Source: an uncultured Prevotella sp.
GTDB lineage: Bacteria; Bacteroidota; Bacteroidia; Bacteroidales; Bacteroidaceae
Direction: 5' to 3'
DNA length: 64,000 bases
NCBI GenBank assembly: GCA_946404405.1
Contig: CAMJDL010000013.1
Coordinates: forward strand, 1 to 64,000
Below are positions 28,058 through 36,758 of this stretch, piece by piece. Numbering within the stretch: the first letter of the stretch is position 1; the number at the start of each line of letters is the position of its first letter. The notes below the pieces were generated by a model. It had not been told where the DNA came from and made no database searches. It saw only the letters and a program-made list of their open reading frames with translations. Made by a program: the position numbers and the translations under genes.

Positions 28058-29988
28058 TGGCTGAAGATCTAAATGTAATTTCAGGAGAAGAGGTTGTCAA
28101 ATATGACGACGACAATATTCAAACCCTATCAGGACTGGACCACATCCGTCTGCGCCCAGGTATGTATATCGGACGTTTGGGCGACGGTAGCTCTGCAGAA
28201 GATGGTATCTATGTGCTGTTGAAAGAGGTGTTCGATAACTCCATCGACGAATTCAAGATGCGCGCTGGCGACCGTATCGAGGTCAATGTCGAGGACAACC
28301 TGCGCATTTCCGTTCGTGACTATGGTCGAGGCATCCCCCAAGGAAAACTCATCGAGAGTGTCAGCATTCTGAATACCAGTGGTAAGTTCGACTCCAAGGC
28401 TTTCAAGAAGTCTATAGGCCTGAATGGTGTGGGTGTGAAAGCTGTCAATGCGTTGAGCTCACATTTCGAGGTGCGTAGCTATCGTGAAGGCAAGGTACGC
28501 AAAGCTATTTTCGAGAGTGGACAGCTGATATCCGATGTGACGGAACCCTCGCAGGACGAGAATGGCACCTATATCTATTTCGAACCAGATAATACGAAGT
28601 TCCAGAACTACCAGTTTCACGATGAAATCGTGGAAAACATGCTTCGTAACTATACATATCTGAATACAGGCCTGACCATCATGTATAATGGTCGTCGCAT
28701 CCTTTCACGTCATGGTTTGCAGGACTTGTTGAAGGACCGTATGACGAACGACGCCCTCTATCCTATTGTCCATCTGCAGGGCGACGATATCGAGATAGCC
28801 TTCACACATGCCAACCAGTATGGCGAGGAATATTACTCGTTCGTGAATGGTCAGCATACCACGCAGGGTGGTACCCATCAGAGTGCCTTTAAGGAACATA
28901 TCGCCAAGACCATCAAGGAGTTCTTTGGCAAATACGAGTATGGCGACATCCGTACAGGTATTGTTGCTGCTATCGCCATCAATGTGGAAGAACCAGTATT
29001 CGAGAGTCAGACGAAAATCAAGCTGGGTTCGACGGTGATGTCGCCAGATGGTGATACCATTAATAAATATGTAGGCGACTTTATCAAACAGCAGGTCGAC
29101 AATTACCTGCATATTCATCAGGATGTGGCAGAAGTCATCGAGGGCAAAATCAAAGAGTCGGAACGCGAGCGCAAAGCAATGGCAGGCGTCACAAAACTGG
29201 CTCGCGATCGTGCCAAGAAGGCCAATCTGCATAATCGTAAGCTGCGCGACTGTCGCATCCACTTCTCTGACGTCAAGAACGACCGCAAAGAAGAGTCGTG
29301 CATCTTTATTACGGAGGGCGACTCAGCCAGCGGAAGTATCACCAAGAGTCGTGATGTCAATACGCAGGCCGTATTCTCATTAAGGGGAAAACCTCTGAAT
29401 AGCTTTGGTTTGACGAAGAAAGTGGTGTACGAGAACGAGGAATTCAACCTGTTGCAGGCAGCCCTTGACATTGAGGAAGGTCTTGACACGCTTAGATATA
29501 ATAAGGTCATAGTGGCAACGGATGCTGATGTCGATGGCATGCACATCCGCCTGCTCATCATCACCTTCTTCCTCCAGTTCTTCCCGGAACTCATCAAGAA
29601 AGGCCATGTCTATGTGCTGCAGACGCCTCTGTTCCGTGTACGTAACAAGCGCACGAAGATCAAGAATAAGGAGATGCGCGAGGATGGCAAGAAGGGTGAC
29701 TTCGTGACGCGCTACTGCTATAGTGAAGAGGAACGCCTGAAGGCTATTCAGGACTTGGCACCAGATCCGGAAATCACCCGATTCAAGGGCTTGGGTGAGA
29801 TATCACCTGAAGAATTCGCCGGTTTCATCGGACCAGACATGCGTTTGGAGCAAGTAACGCTGCACAAGAACGACCAAGTACAGAAACTATTGGAATACTA
29901 TATGGGCAAGAATACGATGGAGCGCCAGAACTTCATCATCGACAACCTCGTCATCGAGGAAGACCGCCCAGAAGAAGAATACGACTAA
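28057..29988 (+). CDS. parE: Type IIA topoisomerase subunit B (topo IV/ParE-like)
   Basis: [40 protein letters not shown]. Confidence 0.92.
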   Translation: MAEDLNVISGEEVVKYDDDNIQTLSGLDHIRLRPGMYIGRLGDGSSAEDGIYVLLKEVFDNSIDEFKMRAGDRIEVNVEDNLRISVRDYGRGIPQGKLIESVSILNTSGKFDSKAFKKSIGLNGVGVKAVNALSSHFEVRSYREGKVRKAIFESGQLISDVTEPSQDENGTYIYFEPDNTKFQNYQFHDEIVENMLRNYTYLNTGLTIMYNGRRILSRHGLQDLLKDRMTNDALYPIVHLQGDDIEIAFTHANQYGEEYYSFVNGQHTTQGGTHQSAFKEHIAKTIKEFFGKYEYGDIRTGIVAAIAINVEEPVFESQTKIKLGSTVMSPDGDTINKYVGDFIKQQVDNYLHIHQDVAEVIEGKIKESERERKAMAGVTKLARDRAKKANLHNRKLRDCRIHFSDVKNDRKEESCIFITEGDSASGSITKSRDVNTQAVFSLRGKPLNSFGLTKKVVYENEEFNLLQAALDIEEGLDTLRYNKVIVATDADVDGMHIRLLIITFFLQFFPELIKKGHVYVLQTPLFRVRNKRTKIKNKEMREDGKKGDFVTRYCYSEEERLKAIQDLAPDPEITRFKGLGEISPEEFAGFIGPDMRLEQVTLHKNDQVQKLLEYYMGKNTMERQNFIIDNLVIEEDRPEEEYD

Positions 29989-29993
29989 ACGAA

Positions 29994-31577
29994 ATGAAGA
30001 AATGTGTATTGTTTGTTGCGATGTTATCGCAACTGGCTTTAGCAGCCTCCGCTCAAATACGAATCAACAACGGTAACGACTCACCGCTGCGCAAGTTACA
30101 GATTGCTGAACTGGCCATCACCAACCTCTATGTAGATAGCGTAGATGAAAAGAAGTTGGTGGAGGATGGTATTCGCGGCATGATTGAAAAGCTCGACCCT
30201 CACTCCAGCTACTCTACTCCCAAGGAGGTCAAAGAGATGAATGAGCCCCTGCGGGGCAACTTCGAGGGCATTGGTGTGCAGTTTAACATGGCTGAGGACA
30301 CGTTGCTCGTCATCCAGCCCGTCAGTGGAGGACCCTCAGAAAAGATGGGTATCGTGGCTGGCGACCGCATCGTGTATGTCAATGATACGACCATTGCTGG
30401 TGTCAAGATGTCGAAAGAGGAAATCATGAAGCGCCTGCGTGGACCTAAGGGTACAAAGGTTAAGCTGGGCATCGTACGTCGAGGCATCAGCGATACCCTG
30501 ACGTTTGTCATTACGCGCGACAAGATTCCCGTGAAGTCGATCGATGCCACCTACATGTTGCGCAAGGATGTGGGCTACATTCGTATTGGCAACTTTGGTG
30601 CTACCACGCATGATGAGTTCTGCGAAGGTTTGAAACGCCTGAAGAAAGAAGGTATGAAGACCTTGATTCTTGACTTGCAGGAGAATGGTGGCGGCTATCT
30701 GCAGGCTGCTGTCGACATTGCCAGCGAATTGCTGCAGAAGGATGCGCTCATTGTCTATACCGAAGGACGTACTGTGAAACGTATGGAATATAAGGCCAAA
30801 GGTGGTGGTTTGTTCGAGAAAGGACAGGTCATCGTGTTGGTAGATAGCTATACAGCCTCTGCTGCTGAAATCGTATCGGGTGCCATTCAGGACCAAGATC
30901 GTGGTATTGTCGTTGGACGTCGCACCTTTGGTAAGGGACTGGTTCAGCGTCCCATCGACTTGCCAGACGGCTCTATGATTCGTCTGACCATTGCCCATTA
31001 CTTCACGCCTTCTGGTCGCTGCATCCAGAAACCTTACGAGAAAGGTAAGCAGAAAGACTATCAGATGGATGTCTATAATCGTCTGAAGAGTGGTGAACTG
31101 ATGAGTGCTGATAGTGTTCATTTTGCTGACTCCCTCAAGTATTATACGCTGAAGAAGCATCGTGTGGTGTATGGCGGAGGTGGTATCATGCCTGACGATT
31201 TCGTGCCACTCGACACACTGAAATACACTAAGTATCATCGCCAGTTGGCTGCCAAGAGCATCATCATCAATGCCAATCTGCGCTATGTTGATGAGCATCG
31301 CAAGGAGTTGCAACAGCAATATACCAGCTTTGAGGACTATCGTAAGAACTACGAGGTACCCCAGCAACTGATTGACCATATCAAGGCTGAAGGTGAGAAG
31401 CAGAAGGTTACACCTAAGGATGACGCAGAGTTGCAACAGACAATACCTTACCTGCGCTTACAGTTGAAGGCCCTGATAGCTCGCGACCTCTGGAATATGG
31501 ACGAGTATTTTGCTATCTTCAACGAGAGCAACGATGCTGTACAGCGCGCTTTGCAGTTGTTGGAAAAAAAGAAATAA
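29994..31577 (+). CDS. S41 family C-terminal processing peptidase
   Basis: PDZ plus VDSYTASAAEIVSGAIQDQDRGIVVGRRTFGKGLVQ. Confidence 0.95.
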   Translation: MKKCVLFVAMLSQLALAASAQIRINNGNDSPLRKLQIAELAITNLYVDSVDEKKLVEDGIRGMIEKLDPHSSYSTPKEVKEMNEPLRGNFEGIGVQFNMAEDTLLVIQPVSGGPSEKMGIVAGDRIVYVNDTTIAGVKMSKEEIMKRLRGPKGTKVKLGIVRRGISDTLTFVITRDKIPVKSIDATYMLRKDVGYIRIGNFGATTHDEFCEGLKRLKKEGMKTLILDLQENGGGYLQAAVDIASELLQKDALIVYTEGRTVKRMEYKAKGGGLFEKGQVIVLVDSYTASAAEIVSGAIQDQDRGIVVGRRTFGKGLVQRPIDLPDGSMIRLTIAHYFTPSGRCIQKPYEKGKQKDYQMDVYNRLKSGELMSADSVHFADSLKYYTLKKHRVVYGGGGIMPDDFVPLDTLKYTKYHRQLAAKSIIINANLRYVDEHRKELQQQYTSFEDYRKNYEVPQQLIDHIKAEGEKQKVTPKDDAELQQTIPYLRLQLKALIARDLWNMDEYFAIFNESNDAVQRALQLLEKKK

Positions 31578-31589
31578 ATATACGAACAT

Positions 31590-32720
31590 ATGAATATCGG
31601 TAATACACAAGCAGAGTTGATACTGTTTTTCACCCTCTACGGCATAACGGGCGTGGTGTCACTCCTTGCAGCCCTCTACCTCATGCTACGCCGTAGCAAT
31701 GCCATCGCACCTGGTGTTACGCCACCGTTGCGGTTGCGCCGTTGGACGTCATCGTTCTTTGCTGTAGCGACATTGGCACATGTGTGGTGGCTGCTGTTCT
31801 ACATCTACTCCGGCGACGTGAATTCCGTGAGCTATTTGGTAATCGTCATGCTCGACTGCGTGTTGCTGTTTTCCTCCTTTGCCGGTATGTTGTTGGCTAT
31901 GCTTCAGGACCGCCGCCGACCCGTATGGCCCGCCTTGGTGACCATGATACCGTTCGTGGCACTTTGGGGAGCGCTCATGGTCTATCCCAGTAAACTGATA
32001 GAGCAGATTACCGCAGTTTACCTCGTGTTGCTCGGCTTGCTCTTTACCGTACATATGATATTTGCCATCAGACAGTACGGACGGTGGCTGAACGATAACT
32101 ATGCCGACCTGGAGAATAAGAAGGTATGGCTGTGCCAGGCGGTGGCGCTCGGCTGTATGCTGATGTTTGTCCTCTATGTTCTCGCTACCAACATCATCTT
32201 AATCTGGCTCATACATATCATCGAGCTTGTGCTTGTCGGCCTGTTGCTGTGGCGCGTGGAAACACTGCCTCAGTTGGACAGTATATCAATGGTAGAGGCG
32301 AGCACCTCAACACCTGACGCCCCAACTCTAACACCAGACATCGACGACCCGTCACCCCTCATCTCTACCATCGACCTCGCTCAAATCGAACAATTGTTGA
32401 CAGAGCGTTGTGTGAATACACAACTTTACCTGCAACATGACCTCACCGTGCAGCAGCTGGCTCAGTCCATTGGCACCAACCGTTTCTATCTCAGCCAGTA
32501 TTTTTCCCGTCAGGGTATCACTTACAATACCTATATCAACAATCTGCGCATCAACCACTTCATCACTCGCTACCAGGAACTCACCGCTGCCGGACAGTCT
32601 ATCGGTGCCCAACAACTGTCCAGAGAAAGCGGCTACCGCAGCTACAGCACCTTTAGCATGGCTTTCAAGCAGCGCACGGGACAGGCCGTAAGGGTCTGGA
32701 CACGCGAATCGGTCGAGTAA
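31590..32720 (+). CDS. Multi-TM AraC-family regulator
   Basis: TM N-terminus homologous to 3495-4574; HTH LTVQQLAQSIGTNRFYLSQYFSRQGITYNTYINNLRINHFITRY. Confidence 0.85.
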   Translation: MNIGNTQAELILFFTLYGITGVVSLLAALYLMLRRSNAIAPGVTPPLRLRRWTSSFFAVATLAHVWWLLFYIYSGDVNSVSYLVIVMLDCVLLFSSFAGMLLAMLQDRRRPVWPALVTMIPFVALWGALMVYPSKLIEQITAVYLVLLGLLFTVHMIFAIRQYGRWLNDNYADLENKKVWLCQAVALGCMLMFVLYVLATNIILIWLIHIIELVLVGLLLWRVETLPQLDSISMVEASTSTPDAPTLTPDIDDPSPLISTIDLAQIEQLLTERCVNTQLYLQHDLTVQQLAQSIGTNRFYLSQYFSRQGITYNTYINNLRINHFITRYQELTAAGQSIGAQQLSRESGYRSYSTFSMAFKQRTGQAVRVWTRESVE

Positions 32721-32762
32721 TTAATCCCCCTTTGGAGTTTCAAAATATACAATTTTTGGAGG

Positions 32763-32957
32763 GCGACTTTGCATTTTTACTGCGAAGTCGCTCACGTTGA
32801 TGTACATCGACCTCGAACGCGACTCGGTCATTAAAGTGCGAGCACTCACGACTCTCGCTGCTTACTCGGTTCAACAGATAAAAAAGTGCGTTTTTGTCTG
32901 CCTTCGCTTACCCTCGACTTTCAAAATTAGCAAAAAAAGTTTCAAAATTAGCAAAAT
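32763..32957 (+). repeat. REP-like hairpin (32763-32791) plus tandem CAAAATTAGCAAAA repeats (32916-32957), copy A
   Basis: GCGACTTTGCATTTTTACTGCGAAGTCGC; GACTTTCAAAATTAGCAAAAAAAGTTTCAAAATTAGCAAAATC. Confidence 0.75.
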
Positions 32958-33075
32958 CTTTCGAAATGGGCAATTTTGGCTTGCAAGTTTCGAATATTTT
33001 TCGTACCTTCGTAGCACCAATTACTTCTAACTTTGGAGTGATAATCGTGTGTAATTTTTAACAATAGCTACTGAT

Positions 33076-33783
33076 ATGTACGAATACCGAGGACTACAAG
33101 ACATGTTTTTCATGACGCTTTACGGCGGAGTGGCATTCTTTGCTGTGTTGGCATGTCTGTACCTGCTGCTGAGGCGGGGCAATGCGTTCGTGGGCGAGGA
33201 GATTAAGTCCAGCCGCAGACTGCGACGCTGGACGGCAGCGCTGCTGGTGGCGATGGCGGCGAGCCATGTGTGGTGGTATGTCATCGGCGTGTATTGGCTG
33301 GCCGACGACTGGCTGGTACGCACCATCACGGTCATCATGTTCGACCACGCTACGCTGGTACCGTTGGCGATGGGGGTGCTGCTGGCGCTGCTGCAGGACA
33401 GCTATAGGCCTTTGTGGCCGTGGCTGGTTGTGCAGTCGCCGGTAGTGGTGTTTGCCGTGGAGGGCATTAACCGTCGCGACATGTTCTGGGGTTTCGAGCT
33501 GCCACATTACTGGCAGCTGGCCGTCCTTGCCGTCTTTATTACCTATTATATATATGCGTTATGGCAGTACGGTCGGTGGCTGCTCGACAACTACGCCGAC
33601 CTGGAGCACAAGGAGGTGTGGCAGAGCCTGGTGTTCGTCATCGTGCTGCTGGCAGTCTATGTGATCTATACCTCGAACGCCGGGGAGCTGATGAGGGAGT
33701 ACCTGTCGCAGGTCATCTCCATCGTCATCATCGCCTTCCTCGTCTGGCGGGTGGAGACGTTGCAGGAACTGGAAACCGATTAA
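33076..33783 (+). CDS. TM sensor-like protein homologous to the N-terminus of the AraC regulators but lacking the HTH domain
   Basis: MYEYRGLQDMFFMTLYGG… parallels MYEHLGFQDISFIMLYGG… of 3495-4574; ends at VWRVETLQELETD*. Confidence 0.8.
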   Translation: MYEYRGLQDMFFMTLYGGVAFFAVLACLYLLLRRGNAFVGEEIKSSRRLRRWTAALLVAMAASHVWWYVIGVYWLADDWLVRTITVIMFDHATLVPLAMGVLLALLQDSYRPLWPWLVVQSPVVVFAVEGINRRDMFWGFELPHYWQLAVLAVFITYYIYALWQYGRWLLDNYADLEHKEVWQSLVFVIVLLAVYVIYTSNAGELMREYLSQVISIVIIAFLVWRVETLQELETD

Positions 33784-33789
33784 ATAATA

Positions 33790-34353
33790 ATGTATATGCA
33801 AACAAGATTCAAGAAAGGTGCTAAGATTGCCGACATATTGATTACCGCTGTCGGTGGCACGCTGTCAGTAGGCGTCATGCTTTATGCCGTTTATCACTTC
33901 GGACTGAGCGAGGCTTGGCCCGAACTGGTGCTTAACCTGTTTTACGTGGCCTGTCTGGTGATGATATGGATGTATTTCTTCAACTCCCGCCGCATTACCA
34001 CCCAGCAGTTTAACTACTGGTGCTCCATCTCAGTGGGTATAACGGTGCTGCTGCGCGACATTCTCTTCCCGCCACCCTTGGCTTTTTATGCACTTCACCT
34101 GATGTGTCTCATCCTCGCGGTGTTGCTACTCTGCACGCTGACCTATTTCTATGCGCGTAAGAACTGGAAGAGCTATACCAAGCGCAACCTGTGGGTCATC
34201 TGTATCATCGACATAGCTATAGCCTCACTTTACAACTTAGACCTCTATTTGGAGCCCACCGACGAATATACCAACTATTTGCTGACCGAAATCTGGATTC
34301 GTCCCACCATCACCTATGGTCTCGTGGCCTGTTTTGTAACAGAGAAAGAGTAG
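33790..34353 (+). CDS. Multi-TM hypothetical protein
   Basis: Hydrophobic segments; 6 bp downstream of previous ORF. Confidence 0.6.
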   Translation: MYMQTRFKKGAKIADILITAVGGTLSVGVMLYAVYHFGLSEAWPELVLNLFYVACLVMIWMYFFNSRRITTQQFNYWCSISVGITVLLRDILFPPPLAFYALHLMCLILAVLLLCTLTYFYARKNWKSYTKRNLWVICIIDIAIASLYNLDLYLEPTDEYTNYLLTEIWIRPTITYGLVACFVTEKE

Positions 34354-34388
34354 CTAAAGACTTATAAGAAAAAACAAATAGAACTACA

Positions 34389-35468
34389 ATGAAACAAGTA
34401 AAACTATGGATGATCGTCGCCATCCTTATCATCAGCGGCGCAAGTGTGCTGACTTCGTGCGACAATCAAGTTGACAATCCCGTCGTTAAACCCGTGAAGG
34501 AATACTTCACACTATGGAACCAGTGCGAGGCGCTGACCGCCCTGCAGGACTACGTGAATGATGTGACGAACCCGAACAGTCCAAACTTCATCCAGGAGGA
34601 GGACCGCATCGCCACCTTCGACATGGACGGCACTTTCGTCGGCGAACTCTATCCGACGTACTTTGAGTACAACCTGCTGGAATACCGTGTTCTGGACGAT
34701 CCCACTTATAAGGATATCGCCCCTGCCGACGTCAAGGAGGCTGCACAGGATATCAGGGATTTCGTCCGAAACGGCAAGAGTCTGCCCTCACAGTTCGACA
34801 TGAAGCATGCCTATGCCGCAGCGAAGGCCTACAGTGGCATGACAATTGCCCAGTTTGATGCCTATGTTAAGGCGTATGCCGCCCTGCCTGCTAACGGCTT
34901 CAGCGGCATGACCTACGGACAGAGTCACTACAAGCCTATGCTCCAGGTGTTTGAATTCTTGAAGGACAACGGCTTCACTTATTACGTCGTTAGCGGCTCC
35001 GACCGCTTCATCTGCCGTGCGCTGACGGAAAGCATCGGCATCCCCTCAAACCGCGTCATCGGTATGGACGTGAAACTCAAGTCCAAAAGTCAGGGCACGT
35101 TAGAAGGCGTGAACTATACGATGGGTAAGGAGGAAGATATTGTGCGCACCGATGAACTCATCATCAAGAACCTGAAGACCAACAAGGTGCTGCAGATCTC
35201 GCAGGAGATAGGCAAGGTGCCCGTGCTGTCGTTCGGCAACAGTAGCGGTGACATGTCCATGCACAACTATGCACTGAGCAATCCCAAATACAAGTCAGCA
35301 GCCTTTATGCTCATTGCCGACGATGATGTCAGAGACCATGCTAACCGTGAGAAGGCACTGAAGCTGGGTGAGCAGTGGCGTAACGCCGGCTACCACGTCA
35401 TCTCGATGCGCGACGACTTCAAGACCATCTATGGCGAAGGCGTCGAGAAAACCGATTTCTCTTTCTAA
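34389..35468 (+). CDS. HAD-superfamily phosphatase lipoprotein
   Basis: Lipobox SVLTSCDN; TFDMDGTFVGELYPTYFEY; YYVVSGSDRF. Confidence 0.8.
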   Translation: MKQVKLWMIVAILIISGASVLTSCDNQVDNPVVKPVKEYFTLWNQCEALTALQDYVNDVTNPNSPNFIQEEDRIATFDMDGTFVGELYPTYFEYNLLEYRVLDDPTYKDIAPADVKEAAQDIRDFVRNGKSLPSQFDMKHAYAAAKAYSGMTIAQFDAYVKAYAALPANGFSGMTYGQSHYKPMLQVFEFLKDNGFTYYVVSGSDRFICRALTESIGIPSNRVIGMDVKLKSKSQGTLEGVNYTMGKEEDIVRTDELIIKNLKTNKVLQISQEIGKVPVLSFGNSSGDMSMHNYALSNPKYKSAAFMLIADDDVRDHANREKALKLGEQWRNAGYHVISMRDDFKTIYGEGVEKTDFSF

Positions 35469-35549
35469 TCTTGCTCTGCATAATATGTCTCAAAATATGC
35501 AATATCTGCAAAAATATCTCTTTTCTTTTGGAAATTTAAATTTTTTATT

Positions 35550-35557
35550 TAACTTTG
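35550..35557 (+). promoter_or_regulatory. Bacteroidetes -7 box TAACTTTG
   Basis: TAnnTTTG consensus upstream of leader hairpin and ORF 35624. Confidence 0.6.
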
Positions 35558-35623
35558 CAGTGTTTGTAACGTGAGAGAATGCTCTCTACCTGACTATAAA
35601 GAGAATATTAACTAACATAAAAG

Positions 35624-36721
35624 ATGATTATGAGAATAAAAATCTGTTTAGTAGCACTGCTGGCAACCGTACTGTTGACGGGCTGCAAGAGCGATGACGA
35701 CAAATCAACACCAGCGCCACCGGCACCCCGCGTACAGGTGACAACCGTGTTTGCACCCGGTCAGCTGGGTGACATGGGCTATGCCGATCGCGTCATGAAG
35801 GGCGTGAGTAGTTTGAAGAAGACCGATGCCAACGACGTGGAGGTGGGTATCATTTCCTCCGACAAGGTGGAAACCACACGTAAGATGCTGGCAGACTGGG
35901 CCGCCACGGCATCCAGTGCCATCGACGGTGCAACCTACAGTCGCCGCCTCCTGGTGCTCACCGAGCCCTATATGGTGGATTGGCTGGCAGAAGTGAAAAG
36001 TCAGCTGAAGGCCACCGACGAGGTGCTGCTGCTGAAGGTCAGCGAGGCCGACGTGCAGGCTGCCGCCCAGAAATTGGGCCTGAGCAACCGCGTGTACGGC
36101 CTGAACATCTCTGCTTCTGCATCGGTCAAGCATTTCGAGGATATGCGCAAGCAGTATTGTTCGTGGAATGCGCTGAACCCCGATACAGTGGTCGTTGGAA
36201 CGGTGCGTCTCTATGACGATGGTGTCGTGGCCTACCGCGACAGTATCAACGAGACACTCACAGAATTGTCGCTGAAGAAACAAGACGATTATACGTTCTC
36301 ACTCATCGACCAGGCCGGCGAGCAATACAGCACCCGATACAAAGTCACCGCTTTCGAGGCTGCCTACCACGTCTGTGGCCTCTGCTATGCCATGGCCATT
36401 CAGCGGGCTGACAGTCTTGAAAACGAACGTGCGTTCAAGACGTTTGTCATCAGTGACCTCGGCTCAGCCAACCACGGTGCCGACCTGTTCTTGGTGAGCA
36501 CAAACCAGCGCATAGGTGTCATCATGCTGATGCTCGATGCCGAGTCGAACACCGATATGTTGCGTTTCTCTGTTATCCGCCACTTCGACCGCGCATTAGC
36601 CAACTGGACGCAGCTGTGGCTCAAACAGCCGCAGGGCTCTATGCCCCAGATGGAGAAGCACGGCAGCTGGGACGGCTACTGTACCGACGATATCGATGCA
36701 AATCAGCTAAAGCAGATTTGA
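35624..36721 (+). CDS. Surface-type lipoprotein, periplasmic-binding-protein-like
   Basis: Lipobox LLTGCKSDDDKS; VTTVFAPGQLGDMGYADRVMKGV resembles BMP-type binding proteins. Confidence 0.6.
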   Translation: MIMRIKICLVALLATVLLTGCKSDDDKSTPAPPAPRVQVTTVFAPGQLGDMGYADRVMKGVSSLKKTDANDVEVGIISSDKVETTRKMLADWAATASSAIDGATYSRRLLVLTEPYMVDWLAEVKSQLKATDEVLLLKVSEADVQAAAQKLGLSNRVYGLNISASASVKHFEDMRKQYCSWNALNPDTVVVGTVRLYDDGVVAYRDSINETLTELSLKKQDDYTFSLIDQAGEQYSTRYKVTAFEAAYHVCGLCYAMAIQRADSLENERAFKTFVISDLGSANHGADLFLVSTNQRIGVIMLMLDAESNTDMLRFSVIRHFDRALANWTQLWLKQPQGSMPQMEKHGSWDGYCTDDIDANQLKQI

Positions 36722-36756
36722 AATTGATAATTGATAATTGACAATTGAGAATTATG
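36722..36756. repeat. Heptamer array (AATTGAT)x5
   Basis: AATTGAT AATTGAT AATTGAC AATTGAG AATTATG. Confidence 0.85.
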
Positions 36757-36758
36757 AT

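Noticed and set aside
30336-31436. 366-aa ORF antisense to the S41 peptidase
   Set aside because: Fully overlaps a strongly supported gene in the opposite strand; antisense codon-bias artefact
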